64,000 nt of DNA from NCBI GenBank assembly GCA_017590115.1, contig JAGGNK010010225.1, positions 2,852,001 through 2,916,000 of the forward strand, written 5' to 3'. Under the pieces are notes generated by a model that saw only the letters and a list, made by a program, of their open reading frames with translations, ran no database searches and was not told the DNA's origin. Positions 53,851 to 64,000 of the stretch are shown piece by piece. Numbering within the stretch: position 1 is the first letter of the stretch; each line of letters begins with the position of its first letter. This stretch comes from Montifringilla adamsi. Taxonomy: Eukaryota; Chordata; Aves; Passeriformes; Passeridae. The translations under genes were made by a program, and so were the position numbers.

Positions 53851-56713
53851 CCAGGTTTTGAAAGGCATATCTTCCTAAGAAATTTTGATCTAAAACCTTA
53901 TACCAACAAATAATTTAGCATCTTGTTAATGCTCTTGCTTTAACAATGCCTTTTCCATTTAAGAAATGGAAAAATATCCTCTATTTGCAAAACCTGCACT
54001 TAAAGTCCAGCTCCATCTGGGAAACTATGATTTCCCATCCCAAGAGTAAAAGACAATTTATGAAAAACAGAGGTAAGTAGGCAAGAGAGGATGAGGACAG
54101 CGTGACTTTGATAAGCAGCAGTACAGGAAACTTGAAACTTCCAGTTAGTGCTTCTGCAGGACTAGCATTTGGTATGGCTGACTTAGTAAAAGAAATCAAA
54201 GGAGAGAGACATTTGCATGCGTAATTTCCAAATCTTAACTGAACTACCTCTCATTTCTTTCCAGCTGTAACTTTCCATTTTCATTGAAGCCAGGACTGTT
54301 ACCAATCCAGGTGAGTATTGGTCAGCCAGTATGGGCTGTGCAAAAGCACAGGGAGAGAGGGTGCACATTTTTGGAAGATGAGAGGAGAGCTCACTGGAGA
54401 GTGCTCCACACACGTACAAGAGCTGTGCCAAACGCCTCTGACAACAGTTGCAGCAGCAGCAGCCTACGCCTGGCTGTGCAATTCATTCAGAAACGCCGTG
54501 GAAGGTGGCCAGCACAGCCATGTTCTCAGCTTCTCCTACACTGCTGAGCATGGAGAGGTTTCCAGAGGCACCAGCTCCTGCCCCAGCAGCAAATGAAAAC
54601 AGTGTTTTATAAATCACTGATACAAATGTTCATGGAACAGTTCCCTGGGGATGGGGTATCCGATAGTTAAGGCACAGGAGCAAAACAAAGCCTGACAATT
54701 TCAATATTGAGCTCTAAAACTTCTAGAATAACACTCTGGTTTCAAAAGGAAAGTTAGCTCAGTCAGTAGGGGTGCTAACCAAAAATATTATCAAAAAATT
54801 TGACCAACTAGTATCCGGAGGTTTTGTTACCTAAAATTTGCAGACATTTTTCTGTATTTAGTATTTTGTATGGACAGCATTCTTATTATTTTCATGAATT
54901 TTCAAACTGCAAACAAACAAAACTTTTCACTAAAATAGATTTAAAAAGCATTGGAAATAAGGGTTTTCATCAGATTTTTCTATTTTAGGGATCAGCCCTT
55001 TAGAGTATTGGTGTCTAACAGAGGAAAAAAAGGGGAAGTAATTTAAAAATAAGAGAATACGAAGCTGAAAAAATAAGCAGACAGAATGAACTTATTTGGT
55101 CAGCTGACTCATACCAGAGCAATGCATAAAACCTACGCAAAAGTCTGGAAAATAAATAAGATTTTTCTTCTCTGGGATTTCCTTTTCCTGGGTTCTTGTA
55201 GAAAATCTGCCTGTTTAACTATACATCAGCTAGCTCTCTATTCCTCTTTATAAGCTCTTGTGCTTGGCTCTGTTTTGTGGGAAATAGCTCCCTTTTTTCT
55301 TTCACCTAGATGATGATTACTCCCTGTATTTAAGCTTCTGCATGATGGAAAGATGAGAAAAATATCACACAAGCAGCAAAATCACTTTCTTCAGTTCCCT
55401 TGTGGAGGAAAACACATCAGAGCCTACTGGCACAGCCCTTTCTCAGAACCAGTTCCTGCAGTGTACTCTCTGGATGGCAATTACTGCAGCAGAGTAGTCA
55501 AGAAATGACTCCTTGGACTTAGACAACTGCCAGTGCTAATTAAATATTCCTTCAATATCCGCATTTTTCACGCAGGTCTTGAGGATGTCTAAATGTATTA
55601 CATGTACAAAAGGAAAACGCAGAGAAGATACAAAAGATCAAATACATTTTTAATCCTTATAAAAGGAGGACTAAAAACCCTTCCTTTGTGAATGCATTTG
55701 TTTCAACACTCTTGATAGGCTGCTAGGTATTAAAGAAGCTATTAGATACTCTGCAGGAACTTACCTTTGCCTGAACCTTCACATTATGCAATCTTACAGC
55801 AGACTAGAACTGGAAACAAAAAATGGTAGAGAGGACCCCAAATGTCTGTGAAGGGATAAACTGACTGCACAGCTCAACTGCAAGCTGACACAAGTTCAGA
55901 AGCTCAAATTTATTTAGACGGCAGATGTCTATTGATTTTTCAGGTGATTTAGACTCCTTGGCATCATTAAAACTTACATATAAAGTAGATTAAGAAGTGT
56001 CCTCATGAATGTGCGATTCTGAGTGAAGGACTATTGCAAATCCCAAGAATAGATGCGTCTACAGATTTTATTAGAACACTGATACATTTTTCATGTGTAC
56101 TAGGTTTCTTTGCCTACTTGTCTGAGCCAACTCCCATATTACTAACATTCTCCTTATTAATTTTCCATATTCTGTCTATAATATTTTTCTAGGAAATGCA
56201 GGAAAGGAGCATCTGGAAAAAAACCTAAACTGATATATAAATCATGCACATAAGCAATGTTTTTTTTGGTTTTTTTTCTGTCATGTTTCTGTAGTCCCTA
56301 GCATAAAGGGACAACCAAATCAATAATTCCTGTGATATTATCCAGAGGCATATCAGTCGTGCTATTTTTAGTAAGAAGTCAAACCCAAAAAAACACCTGG
56401 ACTCTATGAGCCTGACCAAGCAGATACTACATATACACAAATGAATCTGCATGTCCAAAGGCACGCAGGAAGCACACAGCAAAATAAGCCAGGCCAGCTA
56501 GGAAATCATCCCTCAGCAGCTGCATAGCTGGGTGATCAATAAATGAAATGCTTAATAAGCACTTTTGAAAAAGATGGACAACTTATGTGAACACAGGACA
56601 GCAGAAATGGTCAGAACTTCAGGTTCATGTACCTCTGAGAGAGAAATGCAAAAGAAGCCAGGTGACAACGCCTGAGTGCAAGAGCCTCACGCAACTCTCC
56701 TGTGGGTGGGAGG

Positions 56714-56741
56714 TTGTGTGGGTCCTTGTGTGGGTCCTTGT
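56714..56741. repeat. 12-bp tandem repeat
   Basis: TTGTGTGGGTCC is present twice in direct succession (56714-56725 and 56726-56737), followed by TTGT. Confidence 0.85.
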
Positions 56742-58269
56742 CCCACCAAGTGGGCCACATGAGACCTCAGCTGCCACCACTAGCTCTGCAGGCGTACTAC
56801 TGCTTTTCCTCTCCCTCAGCTCAATCCTCTCCCACCTGCTCCAAACCAGAACAAAAAGAGAAATTCAGACATGTTTAACAGTTGGGTTCTTTCCCCTTTG
56901 TTGGTTTATGGGGTGTGTTAGCCTCGACAGAACAAGTCTTCCAATACTGATGGGACTTGGAGCATCAATCCACCAGAGTTTAACCTCCTTCCAGAGGCAG
57001 CACTCTGAAACAAAATCAGCCAAAATGCTGTCCAAATTCTATAAAAAAAGAGGGAGGCTGTATTTTAGCATCGATAAAATGAGTATATTTTACTCAAGAA
57101 TCCAAAAGATACTTCTGCTGGCCAACATGGACAGGGGTTCAGTTCTGTGTTTTGTTTTTCAAAGAAGATTCCTGGATTTCTATGAGAAAAATTATATTGT
57201 GTTAAAACTGAGAAAGAACCACTCTTTCCGAGATGGAGTTCTCTCCAGGAAAACATCACAGACAATACCGACACTTCAGCATATTTTCTCTCACTACTGA
57301 AGAAGGCCAGCACATAGAAAGAGTTGGCCAATGCCTCTTTCACCTTTACTCAAAAGCATCCACAGCTGGACTGAGATTTTTTGACACTTGCTGAACACAG
57401 GTTACAGTCTGTCTCCTCTCTGACCTCTACATGGGGCAGTTTCACTGTTTTGCAATGCAGAGTAAAAGAGGACACTGATACTATGAAAGGATGGCACACA
57501 AAAGGTTTAGGGAATTTCTTCAGACTCAACTTTTTTTATTTTGATTTTATTTGAGAGCCACCTTTCATCCCTAATAAAGCAGCTCTTGAAATAAAACTGC
57601 TCTGGATAAACTTCCAGAAATGCAGGTTAAATAATTATTCTGCCCCTTTCCTCAGACCTCTTCTGAGCCCTCACTGTTAATTCAGACACTGGCAGGTAAT
57701 GCTGTCTTTCAGTCCTGTTATGCAACTTGGCTTCCAACATATGCAAGAACTAACATGTTTCTCCAATGGATTTGCTTTCCCAGGCTCCTGCCTTCTCGGC
57801 AACGTGAGGTACTTTGTGTGGAGTCATCTCAATTTCCTTTGAAACCTCATTTTTCTAAATACTTAGATTTTTTCAGAGATAAGAAAAGTCAGTTGTATAT
57901 TTATCTTGAGCTATCAAACACACTCAAAAGAATCTATCTGAGATTCCAGGCACCATGGCTAAATAATAAAAATACAGTCAGTCTTATGCAAACAAATCTG
58001 CACGCACCATCCGCCTCAAAATCTCACAGGGCAAAAAACTACTCCTGCTACAGGTTCCCCAGAAAACAAACCAACCAAGGGCTGGTACAGCTCTTCCCAC
58101 TCTGAAAACATCAGGCTTTGCTTTTAGTCCCTAAATATTGGACAATCCAAACCACAATGTTTTAAGTCACCATCTTTTCTGGTGTTTCCACGAATTTAAG
58201 TACTGCAATTGTTCATTGTTCTGAATCCTGACAATCCCAAGCATAGATTTATCTTTCAATCCTATCTTT

Positions 58270-58332
58270 AAATCTGTAATTTTAAATCCATAACTGTACA
58301 GTTTCATATGGATTTAGATTTTTTACAGATTT
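58270..58332. repeat. 63-base imperfect hairpin with two 10-bp helices
   Basis: The outer arms AAATCTGTAA (58270-58279) and TTACAGATTT (58323-58332) pair exactly. After an internal loop of 3 and 6 bases, the inner arms TAAATCCATA (58283-58292) and TATGGATTTA (58307-58316) pair exactly around a 14-base loop. It is AT-rich, so chance is possible. Confidence 0.7.
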
Positions 58333-59732
58333 ATATAGATTTACTCCTTTCTAGAAAGGGCTATATGATATCAATCATTGGAACAAAACATATCTCCTGT
58401 CTTTGGTTTCTTTTCCACAGCTTGACTAATGCATCAAATTGCCTATATTTTAACAAGGAGCTGCTGTATATCTGAGAAATAAAATAGCACAATCCTTAGC
58501 AGAAGTTCACATTCTTCTGCTTGCCATCTTTTACCCATTTGAAGCAAATATTTTTTATCACCATGTGTCAATAAAAACTAAGAACCAATAAAACAGCCTA
58601 GCTTGCATTGTGGGACACTGTTAAACAAAACTCCATTGTTGACATCCAGTTTCTTTCAGGCACAGAGTGTGCAATTCAGTAGAAGGCAAAAGAACCTCAT
58701 CTAACAGCGATTACTTTTCTCCCTAAAATAAAATAATAATTTAAAAAAACCATACATCAAAACAAAACTGTGTTTTTACTAAGACATCACTGAAAAACAA
58801 AGGTTTAAACCACCAACATTCCTTTAAGTGGAAATCTTTAAATCTGATGGTTGTTTATTAGTTGATTTCCCTCTTTTTTTGTTTGCTTTCACTGTTTTAG
58901 GTTCTAGGACAGCATCACTTCTAGAGAGACTAAATCAGACAATATTAAGTGCTTTTTGGAGATTCTCAGGCAAGGCATTTTTAAGTAGAAAGCAAAAGCT
59001 ATTTTTGCTGGTTGACACAGTCTAGAGCCCAAAGACACATTATTTCACCTTCAGAAAGGCAAAAGCTGGACCACACAATGGTTATTACTACAACCCCTGT
59101 CTCACCATCAGCCCCTTTGCTGGGGACAAAGGACAATTCCAAGACCAGAGTGACTGAGCTCACTGTTCTTGCTACAGCTCCTGCAGCCTCTGTGAGCAGA
59201 TGTCAATCTCCTCCAGACATTTTGCAACTATTCCTTCAGCAACCTTCTACACTTTCATTTACATCCTCAAAATAAATAAAAAAACCTCAACAAGCAGAAG
59301 CCAAAACTAGGCAGATCAACCAGATTTTCCTTATGCTCAGTCAATCACTCCTTCAGAGAAGCCCACCAGCCACATCAGAAAAGCATAACTTCCCAAAGCA
59401 AAGAAACCAAATAAAGACAAGTTCAAGGTAAAGAAAAGGCAACTCTTTCACCTAGTACTTAGAGAAAGACATTTCCAATGCTATTGCACTTCGGAGCTCT
59501 GTCTTACAACCCTCTCCAAACAGGGGGACAGAGAGAGAGTCAGAGCAGAGCCCATTACATGAGACACAGCTCTCAAGAACACAGACAAACCATGGGATGA
59601 ACAAGGCACTGGAGCCAAAGGATGAAAGAATGTTTGCAATAACCAATCCAAAACCTTAAGAAAAACAGGAGCAAAACAAACCCTTGGAAATTTAACCCAA
59701 CAGCTGAAATAAACCTGCAATGACATAGTTCT

Positions 59733-59738
59733 TCTTAC
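59733..59738 (-). promoter_or_regulatory. 5' splice site (donor) of the RBMS exon
   Basis: On the minus strand the exon ends AAG and the intron starts GTAAGA, close to the ideal U1 pairing sequence. The protein match ends exactly here (QMAK), as expected when the next exon starts with the QQEQDP linker of RBMS proteins. Confidence 0.9.
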
Positions 59739-59830
59739 CTTTGCCATCTGCGCCTGCACGCCATTTGCTTTGAGAGATGCTACTGCTTTCTGTGCTGCTG
59801 CGGGACTGTCAAAATCTACAAAACCATAAC
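59739..59830 (-). CDS. RBMS3: Internal coding exon of an RBMS-family RNA-binding protein, most likely RBMS3 (C-terminal half of RRM1)
   Basis: The exon supplies two bases that finish a glycine codon (intron phase 1), then 30 full codons from YGFVDFDSP to GVQAQMAK, and ends in phase 0. The bases on either side fit consensus acceptor and donor sites. YGFVDF is the later part of the RNP1 motif (K-G-Y-G-F-V-x-F); its Tyr and second Phe are the aromatic residues that stack on RNA in this fold, and the K-G would come from the upstream exon. The rest forms helix 2 and the last strand of RRM1. RBMS proteins are two-RRM single-strand nucleic-acid-binding proteins; RBMS3 binds AU-rich 3' UTRs and is mainly cytoplasmic (family knowledge). 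The choice of RBMS3 rests on [13 protein letters not shown], where I recall RBMS1 having a serine-alanine and a serine in the matching places. Family assignment is near certain; the paralogue is likely but from memory. No frameshift or stop is present. Confidence 0.9.
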
Positions 59831-59852
59831 CTGGAAAATAAACAGATAAATA
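59831..59852 (-). promoter_or_regulatory. 3' splice site (acceptor) of the RBMS exon
   Basis: Read on the minus strand, the intron ends in a pyrimidine-rich run (tttatctgtttattttccag), with AG at 59832-59831 just before the exon. The pyrimidine tract is T-rich and broken by a few purines, so it is good but not ideal. The predicted join restores the RBMS glycine codon before YGF, which supports the exact position. Confidence 0.88.
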
Positions 59853-61642
59853 CAGATTTTCAGTATTATCCATGTGTATGAGCACAGATAAAGATTTTAC
59901 TTTCATAAAGAAGGAAAATCTTTCCATTCTCTCACACTATCTCATAATTTTGCAGTAACACTGCCACCACACCTCTATTTGTCACATCTTTTCTCCTGAA
60001 CCTAGTGGGGTTTAAGGGAATGCAGTGACCTGAAGCTTCAAAGTGCCAGGAGATATGAAGCAGACGAGGAGTGTAGGCAGGTCTTTGTCATAACAGATTA
60101 AATGTCCCTGGTAGCAGAAGGGCACACACACTCAGTGTTCTGGAGTCCTGCTCCATCTCTTCCACAAGAGGAGGTAACATTATGGACCTTCCTGGGATAC
60201 AAAGCCACAGCTTGAAGTGCCTGGTTTCATGAGACAACACTCCCTTTCCTATCCTTTAAAGCCATACAAAGATTAAGCTTCAGAAGAGGAGGGCAACAAG
60301 TCTGTGTGGCAGGCTGGGGCCATGTGTGCAGGGGCAGGGGGAGCAGCCTTCCAGCAGGTGGGACCAGTTCAGGGAGAAATCCCAATGTGTGCTCTACAGG
60401 CAACTGCCAGATAGCTCTAAAAGATGGTGAGATAGTAAAGTCTCAGCTTTGGTTAAACCACATCCCTTTCATCTCCCTACTCTCTCTGCTGGAACAAGGG
60501 ACAGATCTCTGCCAGGAATTGCTCTGGGGTATCATCTGAACAACAGCTTAGAGGTTAGATCTTAGGGATTGGCAAGGGATAATCATCTGCTTTTAAGTGG
60601 CTTTCTTACTCCCAGTATTTGCGTTAGTTTAGTATATTAACCAGCCAGTCACTTCCTATCTTCTCTTCCTCCCTCTCCATTTTCTTCTTCCTTTAGCCAG
60701 CAACACTGGTATGTTCAAGCAAGCCCAGTGATGTTATGCCCTTAATGGATAGTAAAAACTCTGAAACTATTTTTATTTTCCCAAAGACATAATGCAGGGG
60801 TAAGAAAGCAAGGAAGTGACTTTTCACAACTTTTAAAGCACTGAGCTCTCCATGACCTTCAACAGCATTCAAATGTCTTGCTCATAAAGATTTCAACTGA
60901 ACTAGGAAGATCTAAAAATCTCACCAAGCACCTATTTAGGCAGCTGCATACATTTCACAATACATCCAGGGAAAACCCCTACATCTTATTAAGCAATTAC
61001 AGTGCAGGTAGGCATGTGCTGCTCAGACAAGCTGTGGCCAAGGGCCACATCTTTGGCATCTCCCTGGAAAGCCATATGGATGAAACTGAACCACCTGAAA
61101 GCTTTAATAATATTAGCACAAGCATATTTATAGATTCTTTGCAGACATCTCCATTTACTAGGTCAATACACATCCTACAGGAGGCAACCACAGATATGAT
61201 TTCCTGCTGTATCCATTTGTATTTCTTTTCCGAGCCTTTCTTCCTGCTCTGGGAAACTTCATTGCCATCCTCTCTACACCAAATCTAGGTATAAGATTAT
61301 GTGCTCGTTATCACCTTGCCCCTCAAATTACAAACATCTCTATTATTATTTTGGTATGCATACATTGCTCAATGTCCAATCATGAAAGAATTTTGTGTAC
61401 ATTTGTTTCTTGGTTTAAATCTCATCCACAAAGTTTAAAGAAAACAAAAAGAAATAAGAAAAAAGAAACACAAAATTATTAAAGAAATTGCTGACATAAG
61501 GAGTGTGAAAGCACTATTCTGTAACAAAGTCAAGATCGGAACCTTTCTTTTCTTTGCGTACTTTTCTATTTTGTTTGTTTGGTGGAGGGTTTCTTCTCAT
61601 GGGGAGGACTGGGGATTTTTTTTTGATAAGGCACTACTACAG

Positions 61643-61688
61643 ATTGAGGGACACTGCAATACAGACACTGACAAATTGAGGGACACTG
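61643..61688. repeat. 14-bp direct repeat, 32-bp period
   Basis: ATTGAGGGACACTG occurs unchanged at 61643-61656 and 61675-61688, with a further ACACTG in the spacer. This is a local duplication in the upstream intron. Confidence 0.8.
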
Positions 61689-62993
61689 TGATAACAAATC
61701 TAATAAACACTAGAGTTTGATCAACCTGGGGATTTAAGGAGTGTTTGACCTTCTCTGATTCCCTCATTTGATTTTCCCTTTTTACTGCAAGCCATTTTAA
61801 AATCAGCTTGCCCTACATCTCATTTTCTTTTGCAGTGCTATCCAAGCTCTCTTCTCATTGCAGAGCGGCAGTAAAGTTGACGCTGCTTTGAACTAAAAAA
61901 CTTGCTTCAAGAGAGCAAGAGTCCTCCCTGGAAGCCTTTGCCCTCTGGAAGAGAAACTTCTGGGAGGAAGAAGGAGATACAATTAGATGTAACTTCCAAT
62001 TTCCTATATGAGAGATCCTGACAAGAAGCCAGAGCTGTCAAATGGAAAATCTGAAACATCTTGGGAAGTGAAGGGATGGCTTGGATCAAACACTGAGAAA
62101 ATTACTTTTTAGGACAGTGAGGTGGTCTTCTCAGGAAACTAAATTGTTTCTTATTTCTCATCATTTCCATGCCCAACAATTAGGAGGTAAAAGTGCAAAA
62201 GTAATTTTAACATTGTCATTAAAAACAGGTCATGGAGTTATATTTTTATATTTAGCACCAGTGTACAGTGCAGGTTTCATGCCTGAAGGAATAGAAAGGA
62301 ATTTATTTTTAATCTGACTTTCTAGACAGCACAGTAATTATTCACATTTAAGGTTTGTTCGTAAATAAAAAACAGAATGTGTAAGAATATTCCAGTGTTG
62401 TATCATAGATACCAGGTATATCTAGCATAATAAATCACTGAAGAGTAACATTAGTCCATAATATCTAAAACCATTAATATCTTCTAAGAATTGTTTCAGT
62501 GGACACAAGGGGCTTTATGCCTCTATCAGAGATCCAGTGGAGTCCCAAGACAAAAAACCCTACATCTTGAGCTGCCCATTATGCATTCTAGTATATTCTA
62601 GTATTACTACTCCCAGTCTCACTGCAAAGCTGTTCTTTTTCTTTCCCTCAAGCTCATTTCCATTCCAAGTATCTTTTTCTAGCCCTCCCCCCTCCTGACA
62701 CATCTCTCCACCACACACAGAACATCAGGACAAAATCACTCCATGGCTGGAAACCCATCCAAAGAACATCAATCTGCCGCAAGGGAAGCCAAGTTCCCAG
62801 GCTGTTTCAGCATTCAAGTATCCTTACAAGAACCCTGCAATGCTATATAATATAACAGAAAACCAGGCATGATGCCTTTTTCTAGTTTTCGTTCTTCCAC
62901 GTAGATGTTTATAGTCTAGTGACCCACAGTGAAATATTTCATTTGTTTATAATCTCACTTCATTTTTTGTGTCTTGGGCACTAACTAAATAGT

Positions 62994-63062
62994 GTTGGTT
63001 TTTCTGTTTGGGTTTTTGTATCTTAAGGTTTTTTGTTGTTGTTTTTTTTGGTTTTTTTTTTA
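62994..63062 (+). repeat. T/G-rich low-complexity tract
   Basis: Mostly T with G doublets and GTT units, ending in a run of ten T. Same type as the tracts at 18717, 26438 and 46395. Confidence 0.75.
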
Positions 63063-63486
63063 ATATACTTCCCTGGGTGGATGAAGTTTAGCCCCCACAA
63101 AAGCTAAAACTGGATATTGGAACATCCTCTCCAGTGTTCTCCAAAGTGTAAATGAAGCCCTAAACTCCCTGTGCTGAGTCCTTCCCTTTTGTCCAGGCTG
63201 TGGCTGAAGTGGGTTGTGCTCCCCACCAGCAGAACTGGGCTGCTGTGGCTGCCCCTGGCAGGTGCACTGTGGCTGGGTTTGGCTGTTCCAGCATCTATCC
63301 CTATTCTGTTCCCTAGTTTCTCCTGGGAAGAGGTAGGAAAATGGTTGGAATCATCCCCTGGGATGAAATTCAGATCAGGGTCTGCCAATCAGACACTGCT
63401 CTAAGAAAACACATTTCTTTTTCCTCCTTTAAAAACAAGTGCAAGCCCCACCAGACTGTCCCTCTGCTAGACTCAAATTCCACAGC

Positions 63487-63505
63487 TTTTTTTTTTTTTT
63501 TTTTT
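63487..63505 (+). repeat. T homopolymer, 19 bases
   Basis: A pure T run. On the RBMS sense strand it is an A run. No sign of a retroposed gene around it. Confidence 0.9.
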
Positions 63506-64000
63506 CTTCTCTCTCCCCTGCATTTTTATTGTGTGTTCACTGCCTTGTAAACATTCTGATCAATGGATTATACATTTTTTCCCCCTGGTTTATATACAGA
63601 ACATGAAAAATGAACTCAGATTCTAAACCAGGACCTTCAGACTGTGCTCACTAGAATCCTTCACCACTACAGGAAACCAAAACCAAAACTATTTCCCCTT
63701 TTTTTCTGAAGCATCCTGACATTTTCCTTTGAGAACTCCAAACAGAAATAGGGAAAGCTGTGTTGTCCCCTGCTGCTTTGAGGGATGGGAATTGAACTTA
63801 TCACTAACATGAACCCTTCACCTCAAGTGTACTTACACTGAGGGTGACTTTGGTACTCCAATGCTACAAGTCCTCCAGGATCTTGAGGTTTTTTTGTAGA
63901 ATGACATATTACAAGTTCCTACATGCAAGCACACACAAAAAGAAACCCAGAACAAGACTATCTAGAATAATTGTTAAGCCTTTCCTTTAAGAAATACAGT

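Larger units (their letters stand above)
53860..59732. other. Intronic sequence just downstream of the RBMS exon
   Basis: No other exon recognised. It contains a 12-bp tandem repeat (56714-56741), a long GTG-started open frame (56587-57300) that is rejected as a gene, and a two-part hairpin (58270-58332). A CAG-rich patch lies near 54448-54462. Confidence 0.5.
1..59738 (-). other. Intron downstream of the RBMS exon (partial, at least 59.7 kb)
   Basis: Everything left of the exon appears to be one intron. The next exon should encode the RBMS linker and the start of RRM2 (QQEQDPTNLYISNLP in the family). I did not find its reverse complement by eye, so the intron seems to run off the left edge. 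RBMS3 is a very long gene in vertebrates, which fits. A short exon could still have been missed by reading; a translated search with RBMS3 would settle it. Confidence 0.65.
59831..64000 (-). other. Intron upstream of the RBMS exon (partial)
   Basis: This stretch lies 5' of the exon in gene orientation. I looked for the preceding exon, which would encode the start of RRM1 (family motif LYIRGLPP to STKAILD), and did not recognise it, so it is probably beyond 64000. The stretch has a short direct repeat at 61643-61688, a T/G-rich tract at 62994-63062 and a 19-base T run at 63487-63505. Open frames at 60878-61288 and 63104-63404 resemble nothing I know and lack exon-like context. Confidence 0.75.

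Noticed and set aside
53640..53868. Overlapping Phe/Leu/Val-rich and Lys/Asn/Gln-rich frames that look like membrane or low-complexity proteins
   Set aside because: They are direct translations of the A/C-rich minisatellite on both strands.
56587..57300. Longest open frame of the window (237 codons, + strand)
   Set aside because: It starts at a GTG; the first in-frame ATG is near codon 108, leaving about 130 residues. It runs through a 12-bp tandem repeat, resembles no known protein and is antisense within the RBMS intron. Best read as chance.
1..64000. CRISPR arrays, operons, phage or other bacterial-type systems
   Set aside because: The spliced exon, CR1 relics and vertebrate-like intron composition show this is animal nuclear DNA. 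No regularly spaced repeats with unique spacers and no dense gene arrays exist.

Overview
The window looks like the inside of one very long gene from a bird or closely related sauropsid. It is AT-rich with few CpGs and contains no Alu, B1 or L1-type repeats. It carries decayed pieces of CR1, the main avian LINE, and many T/G-rich or A/C-rich low-complexity tracts of the kind common in songbird assemblies. That is an inference from repeat content; the species is not identified.

Only one coding segment can be supported. It is a 92-bp internal exon on the minus strand at 59739-59830, bounded by a good 3' splice site and a strong 5' splice site. It encodes the second half of an RNA recognition motif, starting inside the RNP1 motif. 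The peptide belongs to the RBMS (MSSP/Scr) family and fits RBMS3 best, judging from remembered paralogue differences. Transcription runs right to left: 59831-64000 is the end of the upstream intron and 1-59738 is the beginning of a downstream intron. I did not see the next exon, which would begin RRM2, so that intron appears longer than 59.7 kb.

Layout in window coordinates: 1-3029 shows nothing recognisable; about 3030-3290 is a decayed CR1 ORF2 fragment with readable protein; 3300-30300 is mostly featureless intron with a G-rich patch (8607-8634), GT-rich tracts and AT microsatellites; 30340-30500 is a small CpG-rich patch; 37780-45862 holds short direct repeats, a 20-bp-stem hairpin (39244-39292) and a perfect 40-bp AT palindrome inside a 22-bp direct repeat (45751-45862); about 53450-53600 is a probable antisense CR1 3' relic, followed by a 48-49-bp A/C-rich tandem repeat; 59739-59830 is the exon.

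I saw no credible sign of a novel multi-gene system. The other open frames are chance frames, many of them starting at GTG or TTG codons that are not normal vertebrate starts. The more useful leads are structural (palindrome, hairpins), possibly regulatory (CpG patch, candidate conserved blocks), and the open frame that flanks both splice sites of the exon.
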